DNA of 64,000 nt from Pseudomonas campi (GTDB lineage Bacteria; Pseudomonadota; Gammaproteobacteria; Pseudomonadales; Pseudomonadaceae). The stretch lies in assembly GCF_013200955.2 (NCBI RefSeq), contig NZ_CP053697.2, positions 62,001 to 126,000 on the forward strand, given 5' to 3'. This document shows, piece by piece, positions 18,696 through 27,832 of the stretch. The notes under the pieces are model-generated. The model did no database searches. It was not told where the DNA came from and saw nothing but the letters and a program-made list of their open reading frames with translations. The first letter of the stretch is position 1. Each line of letters begins with the position of its first letter. A program made the position numbers and the translations under genes.

Positions 18696-19709
18696 TCACA
18701 TGTAAGTGCTGTTAATAATGTCCTGCGCTTGCTCAATGACTTCCTCCACCGTCAAATCGTCTGTTTGCAGCAAGGCTGTAATATTTTTGTTTTGCAGAAT
18801 ATTGACGCCCGGCTTTTCAATCTGTGCGCGACGAGCAATCACGATATAGCTCGTGACCTGGCTGCGTCGTTGAATGTAGGGCTGTTCAATGGCGGTGAGC
18901 ATGGCTTGTTTGACAAAGCTGTAGCGCTGCTCTGAAGTCATGCCGTTAAAAATGTCCGGATAATCCATTTGAATGACTGCCGAGTAACGACCTACATCTT
19001 CTTCGCGCGCTTCGGCGTACATTGCCTCTTTACTGGTTACCGTCGAGCTGAGCTCGGTATAGTGTTCTTCACCCTCAGCTAATTGCTCAGGGGTCATTCG
19101 TGCCCTGAGAGCATCCACTTGGTCAGTGGCGATGATTTTGCTCCAGGCGTAGCTGGCGGCCAGGTCATTCTGGCTTTCATAGTGATCGACCAATATTGTC
19201 TGGGACTCTGGATAACCATGGAGTGCCGAGCGCTCTAGCCAGAGCAGTGCCAGATCTTTATCTTGTGGGACACCCTTTGTGCCATAGAGATAGGTCTGGT
19301 ATATGCCATATTCTGCACACCAATCATTTCGGGCTGCGGAGTAGGCTAAGTAATTGAAGGAATCCCTGTTTCTTTCCTGCGTTGATTTACTTTCAGCTTG
19401 CTCGCTAATAATGGACAGGTAGCAGAATGCTCTGTTGTGATTGGGTGCGGCCATGATCAAACAGCTTTCGGCCGGCGCATAATCGCCGTTCTCGAATAAT
19501 CTCAATCCTATACCGTACAGGATGTCGCTATCCATTTGGTTGTTACAGTGCTCGTTGCTAGACGTGGCGGGTAGCACCTGTTGCAGGGTTAGCTTGGGCA
19601 AGCTATCGCTTATGCTGTCTTCGTTGTATGCAGTGAATGTATAAATTCCAGCAAGCAAGGCAAGCAGTGTTAGAAGGGCGGCGCCAGTGCGTTTCAATTG
19701 ATATTCCAT
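18696..19709 (-). CDS. Sel1-repeat-like membrane-anchored protein
   Basis: A 337-residue protein with an N-terminal signal anchor (RTGAALLTLLALLAGIYTFTAY, about 7-28) and helical Sel1/TPR-like repeats, the clearest being YLYGTKGVPQDKDLALLWLE and SALHGYPESQTILVDHYESQ (about 150-190). The C-terminal third is helical and charged. Start 19709 (MEYQLK) is the only ATG giving the anchor; a TTG 30 bp upstream is possible. Sel1 proteins mediate protein contacts; secreted ones sometimes act as effector immunity proteins. Visibly low GC. It may be an orphan relative of the Sel1 gene at 23832, but clear sequence identity between them is not obvious by eye. Confidence 0.65.
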   Translation of the reverse strand: MEYQLKRTGAALLTLLALLAGIYTFTAYNEDSISDSLPKLTLQQVLPATSSNEHCNNQMDSDILYGIGLRLFENGDYAPAESCLIMAAPNHNRAFCYLSIISEQAESKSTQERNRDSFNYLAYSAARNDWCAEYGIYQTYLYGTKGVPQDKDLALLWLERSALHGYPESQTILVDHYESQNDLAASYAWSKIIATDQVDALRARMTPEQLAEGEEHYTELSSTVTSKEAMYAEAREEDVGRYSAVIQMDYPDIFNGMTSEQRYSFVKQAMLTAIEQPYIQRRSQVTSYIVIARRAQIEKPGVNILQNKNITALLQTDDLTVEEVIEQAQDIINSTYM

Positions 19710-20251
19710 TATCGGTGGTTGGGTCGTTCCACGGCACAAGCAGCAGACCGTATTTTCTTCGGACTGGTTCAGCTGAAGAGCCGTAGTTTATCCACTACTG
19801 CCTGGATTGCCAAATACGCCACTCTTCGATTTCGCTTCTGACTATGTCGTTTTGCCAAACGTATTTGCGACAGGGTAATCATTTTTTAAAAATACGTGTG
19901 GGCTGGTTGGCTTAGGAGCAAAAGGGACAAAGCCATGTCTGCGCGTAGTGTCGCGAGGAGGGGTGACCCCGTTTGTAAGGAAACTAAGATGCTCCATTGC
20001 CTTGCTGGTGGTTGGTTCGATAAGGGGGCGGCGAGCGCTCATGGGTGGAACAATGGGGGATTATTCTGCGACCTCATTTTCTGGTCTATTAGATAAACCG
20101 ACATTTTTCGTGTTGCTCTTCGCTTCATCTAAACGTGTGACTATTACAGTTCAAGAAAATGAATATTGAATGTATTCCTCGGTCATCTTCATGCTCCTCA
20201 AGTTTAGTCATTGAGCGGGGAGCAAAGAATTATCTAAGAAAGTGGGCAAAT
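19710..20251. other. AT-rich gene-free stretch of about 540 bp
   Basis: I see no supportable gene. Short open frames exist on both strands (for example 19842-20042 minus) but lack SD, signal or family resemblance. Composition is visibly AT-rich, as in the flanking orphan genes. Confidence 0.5.
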
Positions 20252-20470
20252 TTATTTTTCAGCTGAGCACGGCGTTTCCCTGCTCTGGCGGGTCGATGGC
20301 ACTGATGTTTTAGCCGCGATGAATATTGTCGGAGTCTGCTCCAGTGGCACGAACAGATCGGCATAGCTGTCGGCGGTAGTGGTGACTAACAATGTGGTGG
20401 TGTGGGTGGTGACGGCGCCAGAGAGCAGCGAAGCGCCGACCCGCGTACGGGGCAGGAATCGGGGAAACAT
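20252..20470 (-). pseudogene. Internally deleted relative of the CSLREA beta-helix gene
   Basis: The 72-residue frame begins MFPRFLPRTRVGASLLSGAV with an SD (GCAAGGAG) matching that of the intact gene at 16986. It continues LLVTTTADSYADLFVPLEQT. The first part matches the mature start of the intact protein (LVVTTT) and the second matches its distant C-terminal segment (ADLYVPFEKT, about residue 400). The middle, including the beta-helix, is gone. This is a deletion remnant of a second copy. The ATG is intact, so a short secreted peptide is conceivable. Confidence 0.65.
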
Positions 20471-20935
20471 ATGCGGCTCCTTGCGGTTGTCCAAGTTCCA
20501 TTCCTTGGCGGACCAATGTGCTTCCCGCTGGCGGACAAACCTTCGGCATGCCCGCCCACGTTGTGAGCGCTCTAACCGCCGTTGGCAGTCATAAAGCGCA
20601 GCACTTTGACTGCTCCCTCCGGGCTGAAGTCGGGGTAAAAAAGGAATTGGCACGCTGAAAAGTCGGGCGGTATGCAGGGGGGCAAATGCGCGCCGCGGCG
20701 CAAAACCTGTAGCAGAAGAATTAGGCGCGAGCATTGTTTTCAGGGCCTGTTTTGGCCCTGTAGCACCTTCATTAATGCGGCAGCTGTTGATGTGGATTTC
20801 GCCAGCACCGGCGAGCGCGGCGCGCTGTGAAGGGGCTGTTAAATCTGCCCCATTTCTTGCCCCCGTTGAGACTACACTGCGATAGCGAAAATAAAAAAAG
20901 TGCCGCCGACTGGCCGCTAACGGAGACATCATTCC

Positions 20936-23536
20936 GTGCCATTGAACCGGGCGTTTAACATCCTGGTCGCAGTTTTAGTTGCGTGTCTGAGTCTTAAGGC
21001 ACTGGCGCAACCAGAGCCGATTGAGGTAACTGCAGCGTCAAGCATCCAGGCCCACTTCGAGTTCTGGGAGGACGCTACAGGCGAAGCCTTGATTGATCAG
21101 GTGGTTGCCCTGCCTGATGAGCGCTGGTCCCTGGTGCCCACTGGCAGTGCCTCCTTCGGCCTTACCCCGTCGGCCTACTGGCTACGCTTTACCATCAGCA
21201 ATCAGACGCCGCTCAACCTGAACCTAATTGCCGAACTGGGCTATTCCCAGTTGGACGATGTGGCTTTCTACGCCTACGCGGGGGGCGCTCTAGTAAAAGA
21301 GCTGAAGACTGGCGACAGCCGGCCTTTTTATCCACGCGACGTGGATCATCCGAGCATGTCGCTCGGCGTGTCCCTGGCGCCCGAAGAGATGAAGACTGTC
21401 TTTGTGCGGGTCGCGACGGGCGGCTCCATGATCGTGCCGCTGCGTATCTGGCGCGAACAGGCGTTTTTTGAAGCCGCCGCCGATGAGCTGAAACTGCATT
21501 TTTTCTACTACGGTTGCATCTTCGTCATCATCCTCATCAATCTCGCCGTGTACCTGAGCCTGCGCGAGAAGCTGTATCTCTACTACGCCCTTGCCCTATT
21601 CGGCTATCTGTTGTTTTTCGCCTCGATCAAGGGCTTCAGTTTCCAGCACCTCTATCCCTATGCACCGCAACTGCATGCCAAGGCGCTGCTTGTGTCGATA
21701 CCAGGCCTGGCGCTGTTTTCGCTGCTTTTCTGCCGGGAATTTCTCAACACCAGATTGCACAGCCCACGGCTGGACAAAGTGCTGATCGGGATGATGGTGT
21801 TCGAGTTGCTGTTTCTCTTGTCGGCGCCTCTCATGGACTACCACACGGGTGTCCAGGTGGCATCGTTTTCCGCGCTGTTCTTTTTTTCGCTGCTGCTGGT
21901 CGCCGGCCCCGTCGTCTGGAAGCAAGGTGTTCGGGCAGGGGGGTTTTTTACCCTGGCCTGGACGCCTTTGACGATCGGCGTACTGGCAACGGCCGGCAGG
22001 GCGCTGGGGATCTTTCCTGAGCACTTCTTTACCGCGCACGCCATGCAGATCGGTTCCGGGCTCGAAGCCTTTATCCTGACCCTGGCTCTGGCGGATCGAC
22101 TGTATCGCGAGCGGGAAGACAAGATTACCGCTCATGCCACCGCCCTGCAGGAGGCTCAGGCGCGCAATATCGCGCAGAACCTGCTCACCGAAGCGTTAGC
22201 GCACGACCCGGTGAGCGGGCTGCCCAATCGCAACCGCTTTGAGTGGATGGTGGATCAGCAACTGAAACAGGCCCCGAACGGCCGCTACATGGTGGGCTTG
22301 GCCCGGATCACCCGCCTGGATGAAATCAATCGCACGCTTGGCCTGGCCAGGAGTGAATGGATAATGAAACAAGTGGCGAAAAAAATGGTAGAGCTGGCCG
22401 CCGGTCTACCCTTCATTCAAGCCGTCAGGGACGATCACGGCCGGGAAGAGCGGGTCTATCGTATTTCGGGAGACTGCTTCTGTTTGCTGGTTGACGTGGA
22501 TAAAGCGGCGAACGATTTCTCGGCCCTCAATACCGTGTTAAGGCAGTTGGCCGAGCCGATATGGCTGGATCATCTGGCGATTGAACTGCACCCTCGTTTC
22601 GGCGCTGCCAGTTACCCAGAGCACGGCAAATCGGCTGCCGAGCTGATCCGTAATGCCCATGTCGGGATGGAAATCACGCCCCGGGACGGCAACGAAACCG
22701 GCATCTATTCCCCCAAATACGATATCTACAACGAGAGTCGCCTGACCTTGATCGCGGATCTGCGCAAGGCCTTGCTGCAGAACCAACTCATGCTTTATTA
22801 CCAGCCCAAACAGGATCTCCTGGCCGGGCATATCGTTGGCGTGGAGGCTTTGATTCGTTGGCACCATGAGGAACGCGGATGGGTGAGTCCGGCAGATTTC
22901 ATTCCCCTGGCGGAAGAAACGGGCGTCATCACCCAACTGACCAAATGGGTCATTGGACAGGCCATGAAAGATTTGGCGGACTTACACACCGACAACCCGG
23001 AGTTGACGCTTGCCATCAACATTTCTGCACGGGACTTGGAGTCTGCCGAGCTTAAGGGCGTCTTGGAGTTGGAGCTTCAGAAACATGGCCTACAGGCCCG
23101 CTCGGTAACCCTCGAAATCACCGAAACGGCAGCCATGCTCGACCCCGCCCGCAGCCTGCAGGCGCTGAATGTCTTGGCCGAACAGGGCTATCAGATCTCT
23201 ATCGATGATTTTGGTAGCGGCTACTCCTCGTTGTCCTATCTCAAGCAACTGCCAGCGTCCGAGTTAAAGCTGGATCGTTCCCTTATCCACGATATCTGCA
23301 CGAATGAAAGTGCCGACGTGATTGTGTCTACCGCCATCCAGATGGCGCGCAGCCTCGGTTACCGGGTAGTGGGCGAAGGCATTGAGACCGCCGAAACAGC
23401 CAGCCACTTGCAGGCAAAGGGCTGCGACTTGCTGCAGGGTTTTTGGTTGTGCAAGCCCACGCCAATTACTGGGCTCAAACCGTGGTTGCAGAACTTCAAG
23501 GCAGAAGGGCGCGCGGCTCGGTCCCTGCCCCTATGA
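20936..23536 (+). CDS. 7TM-DISM GGDEF-EAL protein, probable c-di-GMP phosphodiesterase
   Basis: An 866-residue protein with a GTG start and SD CGGAG 10 bases upstream. It has a signal peptide (to about residue 25), a periplasmic DISMED2-type domain (about 30-170, with PSAYWLRFTISNQT and YSQLDDVAFY), seven membrane helices (about 185-385), a GGDEF-like domain (about 415-560) and EAL (about 600-850). The cyclase motif is degraded to ISGDCFCLL, so synthesis is unlikely. The EAL core is complete: [43 protein letters not shown]. It therefore probably degrades c-di-GMP in response to a periplasmic signal. The GC-normal gene sits inside the accessory island and is divergent from the beta-helix remnant. 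Confidence 0.88.
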   Translation: MPLNRAFNILVAVLVACLSLKALAQPEPIEVTAASSIQAHFEFWEDATGEALIDQVVALPDERWSLVPTGSASFGLTPSAYWLRFTISNQTPLNLNLIAELGYSQLDDVAFYAYAGGALVKELKTGDSRPFYPRDVDHPSMSLGVSLAPEEMKTVFVRVATGGSMIVPLRIWREQAFFEAAADELKLHFFYYGCIFVIILINLAVYLSLREKLYLYYALALFGYLLFFASIKGFSFQHLYPYAPQLHAKALLVSIPGLALFSLLFCREFLNTRLHSPRLDKVLIGMMVFELLFLLSAPLMDYHTGVQVASFSALFFFSLLLVAGPVVWKQGVRAGGFFTLAWTPLTIGVLATAGRALGIFPEHFFTAHAMQIGSGLEAFILTLALADRLYREREDKITAHATALQEAQARNIAQNLLTEALAHDPVSGLPNRNRFEWMVDQQLKQAPNGRYMVGLARITRLDEINRTLGLARSEWIMKQVAKKMVELAAGLPFIQAVRDDHGREERVYRISGDCFCLLVDVDKAANDFSALNTVLRQLAEPIWLDHLAIELHPRFGAASYPEHGKSAAELIRNAHVGMEITPRDGNETGIYSPKYDIYNESRLTLIADLRKALLQNQLMLYYQPKQDLLAGHIVGVEALIRWHHEERGWVSPADFIPLAEETGVITQLTKWVIGQAMKDLADLHTDNPELTLAINISARDLESAELKGVLELELQKHGLQARSVTLEITETAAMLDPARSLQALNVLAEQGYQISIDDFGSGYSSLSYLKQLPASELKLDRSLIHDICTNESADVIVSTAIQMARSLGYRVVGEGIETAETASHLQAKGCDLLQGFWLCKPTPITGLKPWLQNFKAEGRAARSLPL

Positions 23537-23831
23537 GTCAGGACGGGACAGCGGTCTGGTCGTCGCTGCGATAGGCGCAGGGCTGTAGAGCAACACTCGA
23601 GTTTGACATGACATATGGAATTTCCTTTTCCATTGAGTGCTTTAGCAAGGTTAGGCCCAGTCAGAAAATGGGTGTCTCCTATTCCCTATTTCGTGTCCCC
23701 TATTTCCGCTAGTCGGCATCGGTGGTTTCCGGCAGCAAGAGGGCCCTATGAACTTTTGGCCGCTGCACCTTGTACCTCGGCAAATATCTCGATAATCGGG
23801 GGTGGTTCAATCCGTCCCCTTTTTGACTTTT

Positions 23832-24800
23832 TCAAAATCCATACGCGGGTAGAAAATAGGATGGAGGTGGATTGGATTTTTTCCAGGCTTTAGCAAACGC
23901 CATAGCCTGTTTGATCTGATTAGAAGGCATAAGTGAGCTAAGTTCGTTTAGCTTGTTGCGCGAGTATTCTGGCGCTACTCCGCCGCCTTTGAGCTCGGAG
24001 AGAATATGGAATAGAGCATAGCTTCGTATGTAGTCTTTCTCGAAATCGAAAGACTCCGGTAGATGCGCGGAGTGTGCTGCATAAGAATATATGGCATCAA
24101 TATAGCCGCGTTCAGCTGAGCGAATAATCCACTGCCGCACACCTGCATAGTCTTCTCTTTTTGAGAGATAGCTGATGTACAAGAGCATGCTAGGTGGGTA
24201 GCCTCCTTCTGAAGAGGATTTGAGTAATTGCTCAATGGTTTCCTCACGCTTCCCTGGGATTAAAAACCATCCATCGCCGTCCCTGTAAAATCCAGCCAAT
24301 AGATACTGGGCATAATGGTCACCTAGCTCGGCAGACTTTTCTAGCCAGCTTAACCCCTGATCCGCTAGATATAACGCAATCATGGCGCTGGTGTCGCCGC
24401 GCTCCGCTCGCTGCCGGCCTTGCTCTAGTGCTCTTTCTCTCCATTCAGTGTCATCACGCACGCAATCAGTGAAAAGACTGCATAGGTCTTGAGTACTGCT
24501 GAGGCGTAACATGGCAAAGAGATTGCCTTGGTTCGCTGCAGCTTCGTACCATTGTGCGGCCTCGGCTGTCATATACATGGCGTTAAGGCGTAATGTTTCG
24601 CCTAGATAGTATTGGGCATCCACATCTCCCGCTTTAGCCGCGACTCGTAATGGTTCAATTGCCGAAATGCCCATGTGTTGATTGTAAAGCATTAATCCAT
24701 AATCGCGAGACTGTTCTTGTTCCGGTGTTAAGTCTGCGAGAGCGTGGTTGCTTAGCAATAGGCAGCTCAGCAAGAGTTGCTTGGTGAGGTTTCTAATCAA
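23832..24800 (-). CDS. Exported Sel1-repeat protein, candidate T6SS immunity protein
   Basis: A 322-residue protein with a signal peptide (LTKQLLLSCLLLSNHALA, about residues 5-22) and Sel1-like repeats (AKAGDVDAQYYLGETLRL, WYEAAANQGNLFAMLRL, WLEKSAELGDHYAQYLLAGF, SAERGYIDAIYSYAAHS). The only start keeping the signal is TTG at 24800, inside the last codons of the effector gene (8-bp overlap), indicating translational coupling. Being last in hcp-vgrG-adaptor-effector order, exported and coupled, it is the natural immunity candidate, which would place effector action in the periplasm or inner membrane. Lower GC than vgrG. Function inferred from context only. The 295 bp between this gene and the EAL gene holds no gene but contains tgtcccctatttcc-like sequence near 23690. 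Confidence 0.7.
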   Translation of the reverse strand: MIRNLTKQLLLSCLLLSNHALADLTPEQEQSRDYGLMLYNQHMGISAIEPLRVAAKAGDVDAQYYLGETLRLNAMYMTAEAAQWYEAAANQGNLFAMLRLSSTQDLCSLFTDCVRDDTEWRERALEQGRQRAERGDTSAMIALYLADQGLSWLEKSAELGDHYAQYLLAGFYRDGDGWFLIPGKREETIEQLLKSSSEGGYPPSMLLYISYLSKREDYAGVRQWIIRSAERGYIDAIYSYAAHSAHLPESFDFEKDYIRSYALFHILSELKGGGVAPEYSRNKLNELSSLMPSNQIKQAMAFAKAWKKSNPPPSYFLPAYGF

Positions 24801-27800
24801 GCTTAGGTCCTCGATATTTGACTCTGGGTATTGGGGCGATACTTACTGATCCCGGTGCTACAAAAGTTTGATATGAATAGTCGTATTCACAGTGGCTATT
24901 TAGTCTGGCTCCGAGAAACTCTAAATGCTGCCGATAGCGGGCGCGCATTTCATTGTTTATTGTAATGTCTGGCATGACTTTTTTTTCCATAAATCGATTC
25001 AGCTCATAGCGGCCTATACAATAGGCCTTGCCGGCCTCAGTTGAGCGAGCCCCTTCGCGATTCATGCATATCAGGGCTTCCTCGAAGGCCTGACTAGCAT
25101 TTGCCTTGCCGCGAATCCACCCTAGGCAGCGTTCGATCGCTTCCTGTTGCAATAAGCTAACTTGGTCCCAGCTAAGGCTTTTGCTTTGCCCTTCAGGCGT
25201 AAACGATTTGGGGGGGCTTATCAACGTCAGTAACAGCGGGCCCAATGCATCCGGTGTCAAATTGCATACCCATTGGCGAAGTACTTCTGGCTGTTCATGG
25301 CGCATCAGGGTGTAAGCGATCTGCCCGCCGCGCCCGCCGCTGGTCAGCGACTGATAAAGCCCTTTGAGCAGCCCATAGCCGCGAATGGTATTGGTCAGGT
25401 AGAGCATGGCCACATCCATGCCCAGGGCGCCGAACAGGCTGAGCTGGCGAATCAGGTGCATGGCGTCGCCCTCTACCCACTCCAGATCGCGGTAGCCGTT
25501 GGCGGCGCGTTCGCGGTGCAGCAGGTCCAGCAGGGCGATGACGCTTTCGTAGCCAATTTCCAGCGAGGCGGCGCCCTTGGCGCCGGCGCCCCAGACCAGG
25601 CTGGCTTCCAGCGTGAGAATGAAGCGCCCGTTCTTGGCGGACAGATTGAACTTGCCCTTGCCCTGTAAGCCTACCGCCACGGCGGCTTGCAGATCCAGTT
25701 TGGCCAAGGTGCGCCAGCCCTGCGGGTTGGCTCGCCCCGGCACGGGCGGCGGCGGCAGTACGCTGGGGGGCGGGCACCACTGCAACTCGCCGCTGAGTTT
25801 GCAGCCGGCCTGGGCGCCGACGAAAAGGTCGAACTTGGCCAGCTCCGCGCTGCCTTTAGCAGTATCGACACCAGACAGGCTGCTGTAGCCGGTCTGTTGG
25901 TCCAGCGACAGCTCGCGCGCGAGCACCAGGCTGGCGCCGGCAAAGCCCCAGGCCTTGGCCACCAGGCTGGCGGACAGTTTGCCGAACTCGAAGGTGCGTA
26001 GGCTGCCTTCATGGGCCTGGTAATCCAGACGTATGGGCTGTGCTGTTTCGCGTATCGGCAGTTGCAGGTCGAAGAGGGTGACTTCCCCACGCCAGGCGGC
26101 CACTTCGATGTTGGTTTCGACGGAGGCCAGCTGCGGCCCGCCGTTCCATTGCGGGCCTTCCAGCGTGGCCGACTGGTGCAGCTTGGCGCCTTCCGGCAGC
26201 AGGCAGCGGAGCATCTGTGCCTGAGGGCTGTTGTCGAACAGCATCAGGCTGCGCAGCTGGCGGTCCTCGAAAATCATGGCTTGCAGCGTCTTGCCCCAGC
26301 GCTGCTTGATGCTGCCGTCCTGCAGACTCTTGACCCGAATGCCTTGGGCATCGAGGGCTTCAAAGAAGGGCTTCGGCTGGAACAGTCCGGCTTCGTCGAA
26401 CCAGGGACCTTTCTCATCCAGCGACATGGCGCCTTCCAGGGCGAGCCAGTCGCTGAATGCAGCGTCGGTATCGGCCTGTTTGGCGATGGGTTTGGGCAGC
26501 GCTTTCAGGTCTGTCAGTGCTTCGTTGAGCAAGCCAGCGCCCTGCCTGGTCAGATCCTTCAGGCTGAGGTGGGTCAGCGCGTTGGACACCGAAGAGAGGC
26601 TGAACTCGCGTAGCGGAATATTGGTCTTGGCCAGGCGCTCGAGCGGCTTGGGCTGATAGCACTCCGGCTCCCAGAGCAACATGCGCGGGGGTAAGAGGCT
26701 CCGAACACGGAGTTCCGCCTTGTTGCGTATCTCGTCGGCCTCGTCATTGAGTTTGTACCACTGTGCTTGCAGGTCACTGAACAGCATACCTGGCGGGGCC
26801 GCATTCTCGGCGGTGGCGGATGTCCACTCGTGGTAGCGATCTTCGATCTTGGTTTCGAGCGACGCACGTTTTTGGAGGTGTTTGATGTAGGCCTGAAAGT
26901 CCTCTGTTCCCTGGTATTGATCATCCGGGCTGAGGGCGAACTCTGCGACGGCAATGCCGCATTCGGCAAGCTCGACGATGGCGTTGATGTAGGGGGCCAT
27001 CAGGCCTTCGAGTTCGAGGATGTTCCGGCGTACGCCGAGCAGTGTCCTGGAGTCCACTTCGCCACGCTGGATCAGGGTCTGATGCAGGGTCTTGTAGTCG
27101 CGCAGGTGTTCCCAGGCCGTGGCTACCTTGCGGTTGCCCGGGTCGAACATCTCGAAGCCGTGGGCGAGTGCCTTGTTGCGCTCGCTGATGTAATGATCGA
27201 CCGCATCGCGGGCCTGCAAAGCCCGAGGTGTATAGAAAGTCCCGTTTTCACGGATATAGCCCAGCTCCTCGGCCCTGCGATAGGCGATGGTCTCCAGCTC
27301 TGCAATGCGCTGCTCAAGCTCTGCGCTGCGCTGTTTGCTATGGAACAGTTCGCGCTCCTTGCGGGCTGCGGTATCGAAGTCCCCTTTGCTGCGTGCCTCT
27401 TTCCAGGCCTCGCGAGCTTTCTTCTGGGCTTCTCTTTCCTGCGTTATCGCCTCTTTGGCTTCCAGGTAACGGCGGCGTTGGCCAACCGCATCGTCGCTGG
27501 CATCGAGGAATGACTCGGGGCCTGGCGTGAGGAAGTAATCGAGCAGGCCTGCATCGGCGATGCTGCTCATGCGCTCGGCTCTGTCGGCCTTGATGGCGAC
27601 TTTCTCGCGCAGGGTTGTGGAGGCCTCGTCGAGTTTTTCTTTCAGGCGCTTGGGTATGAGCCAGAAGCGACGTTGCCCCGTGACGTACAGGATGTCGTCA
27701 TAGAGAGGGCTGCACATGGGCTTCTGGTCCGACCAGAAGTCCTCGCCATCTATAAAGGGCGAGTCGGGCTCGGCGGGCAGCGCTACCGGTGCTAGTGCTT

Positions 27801-27831
27801 CCTTGCTTTGGGGGGCTGACGTTCCTGTCAT
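24793..27831 (-). CDS. Putative type VI secretion effector, 1012 residues, family not recognised
   Basis: It lies 1 bp after a DUF4123 adaptor gene and before the Sel1 gene, the usual place of a VgrG-delivered effector. Visible regions: N-terminal segment with EDFWSDQKPMCSPLYDD (about 31-46); long charged coiled coil (about 110-195, ITQEREAQKKAREAWKEARS); mixed region with RVRSLLPPRMLLWEPECYQP (about 375-394); Pro-rich hinge CPPPSVLPPPPVPGR (about 686-700); glycine/alanine-rich amphipathic strands (AAVAVGLQGKGKFNLS, LEASLVWGAGAKGAASLEIG, about 716-760); hydrophobic segments FGALGMDVAMLYLTNTIRGY (about 800-819); and a helical tail. No GXSXG lipase, HNH nuclease or amidase motif is apparent. 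No signal peptide. Membrane disruption is a reasonable guess but unproven. From about residue 838 on, GC drops visibly, matching the immunity gene. Confidence 0.65.
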   Translation of the reverse strand: MTGTSAPQSKEALAPVALPAEPDSPFIDGEDFWSDQKPMCSPLYDDILYVTGQRRFWLIPKRLKEKLDEASTTLREKVAIKADRAERMSSIADAGLLDYFLTPGPESFLDASDDAVGQRRRYLEAKEAITQEREAQKKAREAWKEARSKGDFDTAARKERELFHSKQRSAELEQRIAELETIAYRRAEELGYIRENGTFYTPRALQARDAVDHYISERNKALAHGFEMFDPGNRKVATAWEHLRDYKTLHQTLIQRGEVDSRTLLGVRRNILELEGLMAPYINAIVELAECGIAVAEFALSPDDQYQGTEDFQAYIKHLQKRASLETKIEDRYHEWTSATAENAAPPGMLFSDLQAQWYKLNDEADEIRNKAELRVRSLLPPRMLLWEPECYQPKPLERLAKTNIPLREFSLSSVSNALTHLSLKDLTRQGAGLLNEALTDLKALPKPIAKQADTDAAFSDWLALEGAMSLDEKGPWFDEAGLFQPKPFFEALDAQGIRVKSLQDGSIKQRWGKTLQAMIFEDRQLRSLMLFDNSPQAQMLRCLLPEGAKLHQSATLEGPQWNGGPQLASVETNIEVAAWRGEVTLFDLQLPIRETAQPIRLDYQAHEGSLRTFEFGKLSASLVAKAWGFAGASLVLARELSLDQQTGYSSLSGVDTAKGSAELAKFDLFVGAQAGCKLSGELQWCPPPSVLPPPPVPGRANPQGWRTLAKLDLQAAVAVGLQGKGKFNLSAKNGRFILTLEASLVWGAGAKGAASLEIGYESVIALLDLLHRERAANGYRDLEWVEGDAMHLIRQLSLFGALGMDVAMLYLTNTIRGYGLLKGLYQSLTSGGRGGQIAYTLMRHEQPEVLRQWVCNLTPDALGPLLLTLISPPKSFTPEGQSKSLSWDQVSLLQQEAIERCLGWIRGKANASQAFEEALICMNREGARSTEAGKAYCIGRYELNRFMEKKVMPDITINNEMRARYRQHLEFLGARLNSHCEYDYSYQTFVAPGSVSIAPIPRVKYRGPKLD

Positions 27832-27832
27832 C

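Noticed and set aside
19842..20042. 66-residue minus-strand open frame in the AT-rich gap
   Set aside because: No SD, no signal, no recognised motif; composition does not favour coding.
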